Below, in pieces: positions 44,332-53,891 of a stretch of 64,000 nt of DNA. The stretch lies in the NCBI GenBank assembly GCA_052379845.1, contig JBQTCF010000011.1. One strand, written 5' to 3'. Under the pieces are notes generated by a model. It was not told the origin of the DNA, did no database searches, and was given only the letters and a program-made list of their open reading frames with translations. This DNA comes from Roseinatronobacter sp052379845. GTDB taxonomy: Bacteria; Pseudomonadota; Alphaproteobacteria; Rhodobacterales; Rhodobacteraceae. The position numbers were made by a program, and so were the translations under genes. Every line of letters starts with the position of its first letter. Position 1 is the stretch's first letter.

Positions 44332-44406
44332 ACGGAACCTTCAGCGCAAATCAGGGGCGACCCCTGCGCCTGCAGTAGAATTCAGAACTGCGCGATTTTC
44401 AAACAC

Positions 44407-44432
44407 AAAAGGGGGCGCGACCGCCCCCTTTT
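44407..44432 (-). terminator. Intrinsic terminator of the ABC transporter operon
   Basis: Perfect 11-bp hairpin AAAAGGGGGCG / CGCCCCCTTTT with loop CGAC, 28 bp after the last permease stop. Symmetrical A/T flanks make it usable in both directions. Confidence 0.85.
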
Positions 44433-44460
44433 GACTATCGTGTTGTGCGATGCTGCACCC

Positions 44461-45312
44461 CTATTGCGGCGTCAACCCGCGCATCCGCTCGCCCCGGCGG
44501 CGCAGCAATTCCACCACTGTCAGCAGCGCAATTGACACCATGACCAGAATGGTCGCCACCGCCAGAATGGTGGGGCTGATATCTTCGCGGATACCCGACC
44601 ACATTTCGCGCGGAATGGTGCGCTGTTCCACACCGGCCACAAACAGCACCACGACAATTTCATCAAATGACGTGATAAAGGCAAACAAGGCGCCCGAAAT
44701 CACCCCCGGCAGGATCAGCGGCATGGTGATCTTGAAGAAGGTGCGCGTGGGCGACGCCCCCAGATTGGCCGCGGCGCGCGTCAGCGAATGGTCAAACCCC
44801 ACCAATGTGGCTGTCACCGTGATGACCACAAAAGGCGTGCCAAGCGCCGCATGCGCCAGCACAACCCCCAGATAGGTTTGCGCGATATTGATGCTGGAAA
44901 AGAAGAAGAACATCCCCGCCGCCGAAATGATCAGTGGCACAATCATGGGGGAAATCAGAATACCCATGATCAACCCCTTCGCGGGCATTTCGGCGCGTGA
45001 CAACCCCAGCGCCGCCAGCGTGCCCAGAAAGGTGGACACCAACGTGGCCGCAATCCCGATCCCGAAGGAATTGCGAATGGACCGCATCCAGCTGTCAGAC
45101 CCCAGAAAATCCTGATACCAGCGCAGCGAGTACCCTTCGGGGTTCAACGTCAGCATTTCGCGCGTGAAGGTGAAATAGGGCTGCGCGTTGAAACTTAGCG
45201 GGATCATGATCAGGATCGGCGCCAGCAGGAAAAAGAAGATCGCAAAGCAGATCACCCGGAACCCGTAATGCCACAGCTTGTCCTTGGTGGTGTAATATGC
45301 GGGAAGTGCCAT
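44461..45312 (-). CDS. Polyamine-type ABC transporter permease (PotC-like)
   Basis: 283 residues, six membrane helices. The inner-membrane EAA loop is seen in RAAANLGASPTRTFFKITMPLILPGVISGALFAF (in parts). Second permease of the four-gene operon, 12 bp after the first. The PotC-like call rests on size and operon order; the transported compound is not fixed by sequence. Confidence 0.87.
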   Translation of the reverse strand: MALPAYYTTKDKLWHYGFRVICFAIFFFLLAPILIMIPLSFNAQPYFTFTREMLTLNPEGYSLRWYQDFLGSDSWMRSIRNSFGIGIAATLVSTFLGTLAALGLSRAEMPAKGLIMGILISPMIVPLIISAAGMFFFFSSINIAQTYLGVVLAHAALGTPFVVITVTATLVGFDHSLTRAAANLGASPTRTFFKITMPLILPGVISGALFAFITSFDEIVVVLFVAGVEQRTIPREMWSGIREDISPTILAVATILVMVSIALLTVVELLRRRGERMRGLTPQ

Positions 45313-45324
45313 GTCGTTGCCCCC

Positions 45325-46614
45325 TTACCCAAGTTTCAGACTGTCAGCGCCGACAAGCCGGTTATACAACCAATACAGCACCAGAACGCCCACAAGAAGC
45401 ATGCTGCCCAACGCCGCCGCCAGACCCCAGTTCAGGGATTGCTGGATATGGCGCGCGATTTCATTGGAAATCATCCGCCCCGACTGCCCGCCCACAAGCG
45501 CGGGCGTGATGTAATACCCGATGGAAATGATGAACACCAACACCCCCCCTGCCCCGATGCCGGGCAAGGTTTGCGGGAAATACACACGGCGGAACGCGGT
45601 CCAGGGTGTGGCCCCCAGACTTTTGGCAGCGCGCGTGTAACTGACGGGAATGGTGCGCATGACGGAATAGAGCGGCAACACCATGAAGGGCAGCAAAATA
45701 TGCGTCATGGCAATAATGGTGCCGGTCTGGTTATAGATCATGCTTATTCGGTTTTCATCCGATATCAGCCCGATATTGACCAACAATTCATTGATGACGC
45801 CTTGTTGCTGCAACAACACAATCCACGCAGAGGTGCGCACCAGAAGCGATGTCCAGAACGGCAGCAACACCGCAATCATCAGCAAATTGGCGTAGCGCAT
45901 GGGCAGGTTTGCCAGGAAATAGGCAATCGGAAACCCAAGCGCAAAGGTCATGAAGGTGATGGCCAGACTAAGCCCCAATGTGCGCCCGAACAGCGACACA
46001 TAGATGCGCCGGTTTTCGTCGCGTTGAACGATATTGCCGGCCTCGTCATATTCGCGGTCCAGCGCTGCAACATAATAGGATGCCGTCAGCGGACGCCCTT
46101 CGCGCTGGATGATGCGCCACAATTCCGGCTGCCCCCACAGGCGATGGGCGTCTATGAAGGCCTCGGCATAGGGGGCCTCAAAATCTTCTACAGCGCGGGC
46201 AGTGCGCGAAATGGCACTGCGCGCGGCGCTTAGCTCATAATTCAGCCGTATGCCCAGCGGGCCAATGGCCTGTTCCCGGCGCGGGCGGTCCAGATCTTCC
46301 ATCATGTCCGCATGCAGCGCGGCAAAAACGGGTTCATCCGGTATGCCCTGCCTGTCCCAGCGCTCCAGCGCTTGCAGGGTGCGCGGCAATGCATTGACAA
46401 TCTGGGGGTTGTCCACCGACCGCCACATCATCTGTGCAATGGGGAATGCAAAGAAAATCAGGATGAAGGCAAGAAGCGGCGCCACCAAGGCCAGCGCGGT
46501 CAATTTGCGGCGGCGGTTCGCGCGTTCCAGCGCCCTGCGAAGGGGGGTGCCATCAGCGGTCACCAGTTTTTCGCGGCGGGCAGGCGAAGGGTTTGTCGCA
46601 TCGGCCTGAGACAT
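45325..46614 (-). CDS. Polyamine-type ABC transporter permease (PotB-like) with large periplasmic insert
   Basis: 429 residues, about 150 more than PotB of enteric bacteria. The first helix (LTALALVAPLLAFILIFFAFPI) is followed by about 155 hydrophilic, helical residues (roughly 65-215) before the second helix; this part should be periplasmic. The EAA loop reads RAAKSLGATPWTAFRRVYFPQTLPG. Second of four membrane-associated genes in the operon. Long versions of this kind occur in Rhodobacterales transporters. Confidence 0.85.
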   Translation of the reverse strand: MSQADATNPSPARREKLVTADGTPLRRALERANRRRKLTALALVAPLLAFILIFFAFPIAQMMWRSVDNPQIVNALPRTLQALERWDRQGIPDEPVFAALHADMMEDLDRPRREQAIGPLGIRLNYELSAARSAISRTARAVEDFEAPYAEAFIDAHRLWGQPELWRIIQREGRPLTASYYVAALDREYDEAGNIVQRDENRRIYVSLFGRTLGLSLAITFMTFALGFPIAYFLANLPMRYANLLMIAVLLPFWTSLLVRTSAWIVLLQQQGVINELLVNIGLISDENRISMIYNQTGTIIAMTHILLPFMVLPLYSVMRTIPVSYTRAAKSLGATPWTAFRRVYFPQTLPGIGAGGVLVFIISIGYYITPALVGGQSGRMISNEIARHIQQSLNWGLAAALGSMLLVGVLVLYWLYNRLVGADSLKLG

Positions 46615-46663
46615 AGGTAATTCCCTTGCAGCAAAGGCAGGATAGTCCGGTCAGTCACGAATG

Positions 46664-46690
46664 ACCGGGCGCGCGCGATGGCGCGCCCGG
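46664..46690 (-). terminator. Hairpin between solute-binding protein and permease genes
   Basis: CCGGGCGCGC / GCGCGCCCGG, a 10-bp perfect stem, 19 bp after the binding-protein stop. Hairpins at this place often let the binding protein be made in excess over the permeases by stabilising or partly ending the transcript. Confidence 0.75.
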
Positions 46691-46708
46691 TTTGATCAGG
46701 CTGCGGGA

Positions 46709-47812
46709 TTACTGCAGCATCCAGTTTGCAAAACGCTCGCGCATTTCATCGCCGTAATCGACCCAGAAATCGTTATCCAGAACGATTGGCGCAAAGTAGT
46801 TGTCCGGGTTGGTGGGCATATGCGGTGCCATTTCGATACCCAGATCGGCATGTGTGCTGACCAGCGGTGCCGATGACGCACGGGCAGGACCATAGCTGAT
46901 GAATTTCGCCTGATCGGCCAGGCGCTGCGTGTCAGTCGCCCAATACAGGTATTCCATCACCAGATCGACATTCGGACCATCGGCGGGCACGACCCAGCCA
47001 TCCCATTCGACAACCTGACCATCCCAGATGATGTCCGCATCCATGCCTTCCACTTCGATGGCTTCGAACATCCGGCCGTTATAGCCGGTGGCAAAGGCAA
47101 CTTCGCCATCCGCCAGCAATTGCGGGGCCTGCGCGCCTTCGGTCCAGAAGATGATGTGCTCTTTGATGGTGTCAAGCTTCGCAAAGGCGCGGTCCACACC
47201 TTCAGGTGTTCTCAGGACATCATAGATATCCTCGGGGGCCACGCCATCGGCATACAGCGCCCATTCCATGTTCGTGCCCGGACGGTCCTGCAGCGCGCGG
47301 CGGCCAGGGAAGTTTTCGACATCGAACATGTCAGCAATGCTGCTGGGCTGCGCGTCATCAGGGAAGGCCCCCGGACGATAGGTCAGAACGGTGGAATACA
47401 CGATCTGCGGAATGAAGCATTCCCCAAGGCTGCCGGGCAGGAAATCTTCGCTGGCGGGGGTGCCATCGGGCGCGGGGGCCAGCATTGCGTCAGGGTCGAT
47501 CTGCATGATGATCCCTTCGTCACAGGCAAGCTGTGCATCCGATGGCAGCATGTCGACCAGATCCCATGTGACATTGCCCGCCTGCGATTGGGCGCGCAGA
47601 CCGGCAAGCGCATTCGCGGACCCGTCATCATTGTTGATTGTGACATGGGGGTTCATTTCCATGAACGGGTCATGATAGGCGCGTTGCTGGCTGGCGGTAT
47701 AGGCCCCGCCCCATGATACGATGGTCAGCGAAACCGGGTCTTGGGCAGCCGCACTTAGCGCCAGAACACTGGCCGCGGCACTTAGACCGAACAGTTTTTT
47801 CGTCGATGACAT
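46709..47812 (-). CDS. Polyamine-type periplasmic solute-binding protein
   Basis: 367 residues. Signal peptide MSSTKKLFGLSAAASVLALS...AAAQ, then LTIVSWGGAYTASQQRAYHDPFM (in parts), the characteristic start of PotD/PotF-like binding proteins; WDLVDMLPSDAQLACDEG, EWDGWVVPADGPN and FWVDYGDEMRERFANWM follow. Four acidic residues around the cleft are in line with a cationic ligand, but the exact ligand is not clear. ATG 47812 starts the signal peptide and has a purine-rich site (GGAGG) upstream. Second gene of the operon after the ATPase. Confidence 0.87.
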   Translation of the reverse strand: MSSTKKLFGLSAAASVLALSAAAQDPVSLTIVSWGGAYTASQQRAYHDPFMEMNPHVTINNDDGSANALAGLRAQSQAGNVTWDLVDMLPSDAQLACDEGIIMQIDPDAMLAPAPDGTPASEDFLPGSLGECFIPQIVYSTVLTYRPGAFPDDAQPSSIADMFDVENFPGRRALQDRPGTNMEWALYADGVAPEDIYDVLRTPEGVDRAFAKLDTIKEHIIFWTEGAQAPQLLADGEVAFATGYNGRMFEAIEVEGMDADIIWDGQVVEWDGWVVPADGPNVDLVMEYLYWATDTQRLADQAKFISYGPARASSAPLVSTHADLGIEMAPHMPTNPDNYFAPIVLDNDFWVDYGDEMRERFANWMLQ

Positions 47813-47910
47813 AGATAACCTCCTTGGTTGGTTTATTGCGTCAGACAGCGCCTGACGTGTTTCAAGCTGTCCCGTCCCCGGTCCATGCAAGTGTTGGTCG
47901 CGCGCTGCCC

Positions 47911-49014
47911 TCAGGCGTGGTCAAGCGCACGACAATCTGTCGGCATCCAGCCGATTTCGATCATATCGCCCGGCTTGTGGCGCACCTGATCGGGTGCGTT
48001 GCGGGTCTTCATGATGAAATTCTCATTGCCCGCGACCTTCAGGCGGGTGCGGAACACGTCACCCATATAGATGAATTCCTTCACCTCGGCCTTGATGGTG
48101 TGGGCTTCGGGGTCCAGCCGGTCCTTGTTGGCTTCGACCCGTTCGGGGCGAATGGACACGGTGGTTCTGTCGCCAACTTTGGTGACATTGACGGGCTTGG
48201 CGTCAATCACCTCGCCACCGTCCAGTTCCACGATGCAGGTTTCGCCCTTAATCTCTTTAACAACGCCGTCCAACGTATTGTTTTCGCCAATGAATTGCGC
48301 AACAAAGCTGTTGCAGGGCGCTTCATACAGCACATCTGGCGGGTCAAGCTGCTGGATACGCCCGTCATCGAATACGGCCACATTGTCGGACATGGTCAGG
48401 GCTTCGGTCTGGTCATGGGTGACATAGACCGTAGTGATGCCCAATTCATGCGCAAGGCGTGTGATTTCAAACTGCATATGTTCGCGCAATTGCTTGTCCA
48501 GCGCGCCCAGCGGTTCATCCATCAGCACCAGTTCGGGTTCAAACACCAACGCGCGGGCCAGCGCGATGCGCTGCTGCTGCCCGCCTGAAAGCTGCGCGGG
48601 CCTGCGGTTGGCAAACGCACCCATCTGCACCATGTCCAGCGCCCGCATGATTTTCTTTTCGCGCTCGGACTTGCCCAGCCCGCGCACTTCCAGCGGGAAG
48701 GACAGGTTTTCCCCCACCGTCATATGCGGGAACAAGGCATAATTCTGAAACACCATTCCAATGCCGCGCTTATGCGGCGGCACGGAATTGATTGGGCTTC
48801 CATCCAGCAAAATCTCGCCATGTGTGGCCGTTTCAAACCCTGCCAGCATCATCAGGCAGGTTGTCTTTCCCGACCCCGACGGGCCAAGCATGGTCAAAAA
48901 CTCCCCCCGCCCAACAGACAGGTTCAGGTCCTTGACCACCAATGTCTCGCCATCATAGCTTTTCTGGACGCCATCAAATACGACAAATCCGTCGCGCTTT
49001 TCAGATGCGCTCAC
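47911..49014 (-). CDS. Polyamine-type ABC transporter ATPase (PotA-like)
   Basis: 367 residues. Walker A GPSGSGKTTC, Q-loop FQNYALFPHM, signature LSGGQQQRIALARAL, Walker B LVLMDEPLGALD, His-loop VTHDQTEAL, and a C-terminal TOBE domain. The start is most likely GTG 49014 (MSASEKRDGFVVFD) with GGGAGA in front; the frame continues to 49176 without family similarity. First gene of ATPase, binding protein, two permeases, all on the minus strand. Confidence 0.9.
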   Translation of the reverse strand: MSASEKRDGFVVFDGVQKSYDGETLVVKDLNLSVGRGEFLTMLGPSGSGKTTCLMMLAGFETATHGEILLDGSPINSVPPHKRGIGMVFQNYALFPHMTVGENLSFPLEVRGLGKSEREKKIMRALDMVQMGAFANRRPAQLSGGQQQRIALARALVFEPELVLMDEPLGALDKQLREHMQFEITRLAHELGITTVYVTHDQTEALTMSDNVAVFDDGRIQQLDPPDVLYEAPCNSFVAQFIGENNTLDGVVKEIKGETCIVELDGGEVIDAKPVNVTKVGDRTTVSIRPERVEANKDRLDPEAHTIKAEVKEFIYMGDVFRTRLKVAGNENFIMKTRNAPDQVRHKPGDMIEIGWMPTDCRALDHA

Positions 49015-49274
49015 GCTGATCTCCCCGTGTGTCGGCGGTATTCCGCTCTTTTCATGACACCAGTAAAACCAACGAACCCCTATATTGCAACCTGTAAGTC
49101 GGCAAGCATGGCGATTAGCCCCAACTTCAGTAGTATTTCCGGCCAATTGCGCCACTACAAGGCAGATAGGCTGCAAAAAACAGGCTTTGCGCGCAATATG
49201 ACCGCCAAGGAAAACGGAAATTCATCAGACAGACTACAATCTGACAGGCTCAAAACGCTTCAAATCGGAAAAAA

Positions 49275-49361
49275 TGGTGCGGTCGAGAAGACTCGAACTT
49301 CCACGGGAGTTACCCCACAGCGACCTCAACGCTGCGCGTCTACCAATTCCGCCACGACCGC
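49275..49361 (-). tRNA. tRNA-Leu (anticodon GAG)
   Basis: 87 nt with encoded CCA. Acceptor GCGGTCG/CGACCGC, D loop AATTGGTAGAC, anticodon loop TTGAGGT giving GAG (reads CTC/CTT), a long variable arm as expected of class II tRNAs, and T loop TTCGAGT. No integrase is next to it. Confidence 0.95.
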
Positions 49362-49465
49362 ACATGACTTGGTGGCGCGGTATTAGCTGGTCAACCGGCA
49401 CTTGTGAAGGGGGAAAACGCGCCAAACTTACGAAACCGCCAACAAGCTGCCGGGACCAAACGACA

Positions 49466-49493
49466 ACGGGCGCGCGGGGGAATGCGCGCCCGT
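49466..49493 (-). terminator. Hairpin after the 552-residue secreted protein gene
   Basis: ACGGGCGCGC / GCGCGCCCGT, a 10-bp perfect stem with loop GGGGGAAT, 27 bp after the stop at 49520. Strong G+C stem, weak T tract. Confidence 0.75.
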
Positions 49494-49519
49494 CACTTTG
49501 GCCAGCGGGTTATGCCCGA

Positions 49520-51178
49520 TCACTGTTTTGGAAGGGCGAAGACCGGCACGGCTGCTTGCGGGGTGGCGGTATCTTGTGGCGTGGCCTGACCGAAGACCGC
49601 ATCGCGCAGCAGGCTGTCACGTTCGGGCTGCAGCGGCGCGAAGACAGCGCGTTTGGCAGGGTCAAACCCCAGTTCATACCATGCCAGCGCCAGATCATCG
49701 CGCTTGACAGTGCCAAAGCCCTGCATCAGGTGGTGGCCCATCAATTCGCCATAGGCACGCTCACCCAGTGTGGCCAGCAAAAGCGCCGCGCCCACGGCCA
49801 CATCCATATTGTCCTGACGATACCCCACGGCCAGACAAATGCGCGCTGTATCGGTCAGTTGTTGCGGACTCATGCCGGTTTGCAGCACGAACGCACTGAC
49901 CCCGCGCATCACCTCGTCTTGCGGCTGAACGGACAACGCCGAAACAAAAGGCTGCAGCGATGGCGCAAACGCCAGACATTGTTCTGCAATCTGCGCCGCG
50001 CTGACGCCTTGCACCTGCGCGATCAATTCCTCGCCATCGGCCATGGCATAGGTGCGCGCAAGGCAGAATTGTTCGTTCAGCACTTGCGCGGGGTCGGTCA
50101 TGGTGTCGCGCGTAGTGAACCCGCCATTGGCATTTGTCAGCAGGTTCACACGGTCGCAATGCGATGCAAGCGACCGCACGGCCTGTGCGCCACCCCCAAA
50201 GAAATTGGGCAGGCCCGGCGCGGCGGCGGGTGTGGACGCGCCTGCGTCCGGGTTGCGCGCGGCAGGTTGCGCCGATGGGACCGACAGCGCCACTTCGGTG
50301 GTGGGGGCCGGCGCAACAGGCGCGGCAGGTTGCGGCGCGGCCACCGTGACCGGCGCTTGCGTGGCACCCAGTTCGCAGGTTCCGCGCGTGCACGAGAACA
50401 TTGCGGGGGTCACATTGAACGCCTGAAAATCGTTGCGCACATACCCTTCGGGGGTGGACACGAACACTTGCACTGTGCAGGCCTGCGCACTGCACCAGAA
50501 CGCGCTACCCGTCACCGAGGTGTCAAGAATGTAATCTGTGCGCCCGTCCCCGTTCATGTCCGCAAGCTGGATGAAGCCCGCGCGCTGGACAAGCTGCATC
50601 GCGCTGGGATCGGAGGAGGCCGCGATTTCATCCACCGCGCTGGCCACTGCTGCGGGCAGGCCGTAATTTCCTGCACTTTGGGCCGGGCTGCGGCCCGACA
50701 TTTCGTCGCGCACCACCATGACCAAACCGCGCAAACCATTGGGGTGGCTGGACACCGTCTGCGCCACCTGCGGGCCGCCGGAAATGGCGCGCTGATGCGC
50801 GGTCAACAGGATGTTGCGTTCAAATTCCGACAACTGGCCGGTTCCCGCGAAGCCCAGAAACACCTGATATTCCGAAATCCCCGCGCGCGAACGTGGCCCG
50901 ATGGCCCCGTCCGGCGTGCCGACATTCCAGCCAAAATGGTTCAGCGCAGTCTGCACGGAACGGTTCTGTTCGCGTTGGGCCGTGTTCACCGCCGGGCGCG
51001 GGGCAGTGCGCTGGGGCTGCGCGCGCTGCTGGCGGTTGCGCTGGTCGTTGGCAATCGCACCCCCGATAATACCGCCAATAATACCGCCGACAATGCCTTC
51101 TTGCGCATGCGCCTGCTGCACCGGCGCAGCCGCAACGCTGATGGACAGCGCAACGATTAAACTGTATCTGACACCCAT
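49520..51178 (-). CDS. Secreted protein with glycine zipper and peptidoglycan-binding-like region
   Basis: 552 residues. Signal peptide MGVRYSLIVALSISVAAAPVQQAHA, then a glycine zipper (GIVGGIIGGIIGGAIAND), which may insert in or lie along a membrane. After a Gln/Arg/Pro-rich linker comes a PG_binding_1-like segment (VQTALNHFGWNVGTPDGAIGPRSRAGISEYQ, in parts). Further on are an EF-hand-like loop (DMNGDGRTD), a Pro/Ala linker (about 275-320) and a helical C-terminal domain with six scattered cysteines in the mature protein. Occurs in Rhodobacterales as an envelope protein; role unknown. Transcribed alone, away from lipB. Confidence 0.8.
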   Translation of the reverse strand: MGVRYSLIVALSISVAAAPVQQAHAQEGIVGGIIGGIIGGAIANDQRNRQQRAQPQRTAPRPAVNTAQREQNRSVQTALNHFGWNVGTPDGAIGPRSRAGISEYQVFLGFAGTGQLSEFERNILLTAHQRAISGGPQVAQTVSSHPNGLRGLVMVVRDEMSGRSPAQSAGNYGLPAAVASAVDEIAASSDPSAMQLVQRAGFIQLADMNGDGRTDYILDTSVTGSAFWCSAQACTVQVFVSTPEGYVRNDFQAFNVTPAMFSCTRGTCELGATQAPVTVAAPQPAAPVAPAPTTEVALSVPSAQPAARNPDAGASTPAAAPGLPNFFGGGAQAVRSLASHCDRVNLLTNANGGFTTRDTMTDPAQVLNEQFCLARTYAMADGEELIAQVQGVSAAQIAEQCLAFAPSLQPFVSALSVQPQDEVMRGVSAFVLQTGMSPQQLTDTARICLAVGYRQDNMDVAVGAALLLATLGERAYGELMGHHLMQGFGTVKRDDLALAWYELGFDPAKRAVFAPLQPERDSLLRDAVFGQATPQDTATPQAAVPVFALPKQ

Positions 51179-51270
51179 TGGAATGCTCCTGCTTCAAATA
51201 ACGTCACTTCACTTTAGCGCGAGCTTTCCGTCAGGCCCATCTTTTTTTGCAGCAAATGCAAGAGGACCGC

Positions 51271-51951
51271 ATGACCAGTTCCACTGTTGAATGGCGCACC
51301 CTGCCCGGCCTTGCGGATTACGCCCGGACGCTGCGCGCCATGGAAGACCGTGTTGCCCAAATCGCGGCAGGCACAGCGCCCGAAGGCGTGTGGCTGCTGG
51401 AACACCCGCCCCTGTATACTGCAGGCACCAGCGCCCGCCCCCAGGACCTGACTGCACCAGACAGGTTTCCGGTGTTCAATGCAGGGCGCGGCGGGCAATA
51501 TACATATCATGGCCCCGGCCAGCGGGTGGCCTATGCGATGCTGGACCTGAACCGGCGCGGGCGCGACGTGCGCTGTTTTGTCCACCAGATGGAAAGCTGG
51601 GTCATCACCACACTGGACCAGTTCGGCATTCGCGGCGAACGGCGCGCGGGGCGTGTGGGCGTATGGGTGACCCGCCCCGACAAGGCCCCCAATCCCGACG
51701 GCACCCTGCGCGAAGACAAGATTGCCGCCATCGGGATCAAACTGCGCCGCTGGGTCAGCTTTCACGGGTTGTCCATCAATGTGGAACCCGATCTGGGCCA
51801 TTTCGACGGAATCATCCCCTGCGGCATCCGTGATCACGGGGTCACATCGCTGGTTGATCTTGGCCTGCCGGTCACGCTGGAAGATGTGGATGTGGCGCTG
51901 CAACAGTCTTTCGTGCAGGTGTTTGGCGATACATCCCTGAAATGTCGCTGA
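51271..51951 (+). CDS. lipB: Octanoyl-ACP:protein N-octanoyltransferase
   Basis: 226 residues. Moves octanoate from ACP to lipoyl domains of 2-oxoacid dehydrogenases and GcvH. Signatures are LLEHPPLYTAGTSA, GRGGQYTYHGPGQRVAYAML, the catalytic Lys in DKIAAIGIKLRRW (Lys-x4-Gly-x-Lys region) and the acyl-accepting Cys in IIPCGIRDHGVTS. ATG 51271 is chosen over the ATG at 51247 because AAGAGGA lies in front of it. Confidence 0.94.
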   Translation: MTSSTVEWRTLPGLADYARTLRAMEDRVAQIAAGTAPEGVWLLEHPPLYTAGTSARPQDLTAPDRFPVFNAGRGGQYTYHGPGQRVAYAMLDLNRRGRDVRCFVHQMESWVITTLDQFGIRGERRAGRVGVWVTRPDKAPNPDGTLREDKIAAIGIKLRRWVSFHGLSINVEPDLGHFDGIIPCGIRDHGVTSLVDLGLPVTLEDVDVALQQSFVQVFGDTSLKCR

Positions 51952-51979
51952 TTCGGCGCGGCAACATGTCACAGGCCCA

Positions 51980-51993
51980 TTGATCCAGATCAA
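51980..51993. promoter_or_regulatory. FNR/FnrL box upstream of ctaD
   Basis: TTGATCCAGATCAA matches the FNR consensus TTGAT-N4-ATCAA exactly. It lies about 35 bp before a possible sigma-70 promoter (TTGACG at 52017, CATTCT about 17 bp later) and about 200 bp before the ctaD start. This would tie aa3 oxidase expression to oxygen. Confidence 0.75.
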
Positions 51994-52186
51994 AAAATCC
52001 CGGAATTGCGACATATTGACGTTGCCCAAAGGCATGTCACATTCTAAAACCATCATATACCGCTTGCGCGCGGTCGGGACTGTCTGACTGCGCATGATCG
52101 GCACACATGCGGGCGGGGTTTTCTTCCCGCTTACGAAGGAAAGCAGTCGCGGACAACGCGACAGGAACCGGGAACTGGAGTAGCCA

Positions 52187-53854
52187 ATGGCCGACGCAGC
52201 CACCCATGATCACGGGCATGAAGACACCCGCGGGTTCTTCACCCGTTGGTTCATGTCTACGAATCATAAAGATATCGGGATCTTGTATCTCTTTACCGCC
52301 GGTATAGTCGGCTTCATCGCGGTCGCTTTTTCGATCTATATGCGCATGGAGTTGATGGAACCCGGCGTCCAATACATGTGCATGGAAGGTGCAAGCTTCA
52401 CCGCGCAGACGGACTGCACCCCCAATGGCCATATCTGGAACGTGCTGATCACTGCACATGGCATCCTGATGATGTTCTTCGTGCTGATTCCGGCGTTGTT
52501 TGGCGGTTTCGGCAATTACTTCATGCCGCTGCATATCGGGGCACCGGACATGGCGTTTCCGCGCCTGAACAACCTGAGCTACTGGTTGTTCGTTGCCGGG
52601 TCCGCACTCGCGGTCGCATCGGTCCTGTCGCCGGGCGGCAACGGGCAGTTGGGGTCGGGCGTGGGCTGGGTTCTGTATCCGCCGCTGTCCACCAATGAAG
52701 CGGGCTATTCCATGGACCTTGCGATTTTCGCGGTCCATGTGTCGGGCGCATCCTCCATTCTGGGGGCGATCAACATCATCACCACATTCCTGAACATGCG
52801 CGCACCGGGGATGACCTTGTTCAAGGTGCCGCTGTTTGCATGGTCCATCTTCATCACGGCATGGATGATTTTGCTGGCGCTGCCGGTGTTGGCCGGTGCC
52901 ATTACCATGTTGCTGACCGACCGGAATTTCGGCACCACCTTCTTTGACCCATCGGGCGGTGGTGACCCTATTCTGTATCAGCATATCCTGTGGTTCTTTG
53001 GCCACCCGGAAGTGTATATCATCATCATTCCCGGCTTCGGCATCATCAGCCATGTGATTGCAACCTTCTCGCGCAAGCCGATCTTTGGCTATATGCCGAT
53101 GGTCTGGGCGATGATTGCGATCGCGGTTCTGGGCTTCATCGTCTGGGCACACCATATGTATACAGTGGGCATGTCGCTGACGCAGCAGACCTATTTCATG
53201 ATGGCCACAATGGTGATTGCGGTGCCCACCGGCATCAAGATCTTCAGCTGGATTGCCACCATGTGGCGCGGGTCAGTGTCGTTTGAAACGCCCATGCTGT
53301 GGGCCTTTGGCTTCCTGTTCCTGTTCACCGTGGGCGGGGTGACAGGGCTGGTTCTGTCACAGGCGCCAATCGACCGCATCTACCATGATACCTACTATGT
53401 TGTGGCGCATTTCCATTATGTGATGTCGCTGGGGGCGGTGTTCGCGCTGTTTGCGGGCATCTATTTCTGGATGGGCAAAATGTCGGGGCGGCAATACCCC
53501 GAATGGGCCGGCAAGCTGCATTTCTGGGCAATGTTCATCGGTGCGAACATCACGTTCTTCCCACAGCATTTCCTGGGCCGACAGGGCATGCCACGCCGCT
53601 ATATCGACTATCCTGAAGCTTATGCGCTGTGGAACTATATCAGTTCCATCGGGGCGTTCATCAGCTTCGCGTCGTTCCTGTTCTTCATCGGGATCGTGGT
53701 CTACACGCTGAAATATGGCCGCCGCATCACCGAAAAGAACTACTGGAACGAGCATGCGGACACGCTGGAATGGACCCTGCCCTCGCCCCCGCCCGAGCAT
53801 ACGTTCGAGCAGCTTCCAAAGCGGGCGGACTGGGACAAGCAACCCGCGCATTAA
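52187..53854 (+). CDS. ctaD: Cytochrome c oxidase aa3 subunit I
   Basis: 555 residues, twelve membrane helices. Carries haem a, haem a3 and CuB. The helix II haem a ligand is in ITAHGILMMFF; the K/D-channel and CuB histidines are in WFFGHPEVYIIIIPGFGI (His, with the cross-linked Tyr two turns on), HHMYTVG, and the haem histidines in DTYYVVAHFHYVMSLGA. The N-terminal DNPNGHIWNV-like N-side Asn (TPNGHIWN) of the D channel is present. The other subunits are not in the window. A strong terminator follows at 53892. Confidence 0.96.
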   Translation: MADAATHDHGHEDTRGFFTRWFMSTNHKDIGILYLFTAGIVGFIAVAFSIYMRMELMEPGVQYMCMEGASFTAQTDCTPNGHIWNVLITAHGILMMFFVLIPALFGGFGNYFMPLHIGAPDMAFPRLNNLSYWLFVAGSALAVASVLSPGGNGQLGSGVGWVLYPPLSTNEAGYSMDLAIFAVHVSGASSILGAINIITTFLNMRAPGMTLFKVPLFAWSIFITAWMILLALPVLAGAITMLLTDRNFGTTFFDPSGGGDPILYQHILWFFGHPEVYIIIIPGFGIISHVIATFSRKPIFGYMPMVWAMIAIAVLGFIVWAHHMYTVGMSLTQQTYFMMATMVIAVPTGIKIFSWIATMWRGSVSFETPMLWAFGFLFLFTVGGVTGLVLSQAPIDRIYHDTYYVVAHFHYVMSLGAVFALFAGIYFWMGKMSGRQYPEWAGKLHFWAMFIGANITFFPQHFLGRQGMPRRYIDYPEAYALWNYISSIGAFISFASFLFFIGIVVYTLKYGRRITEKNYWNEHADTLEWTLPSPPPEHTFEQLPKRADWDKQPAH

Positions 53855-53891
53855 CGCAGCATAAACCATGCCAGCATCATGGACGATAACA

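Noticed and set aside
52037..53155. 372-codon minus-strand open frame opposite ctaD
   Set aside because: Antisense to a strongly conserved oxidase gene; no recognisable domains.
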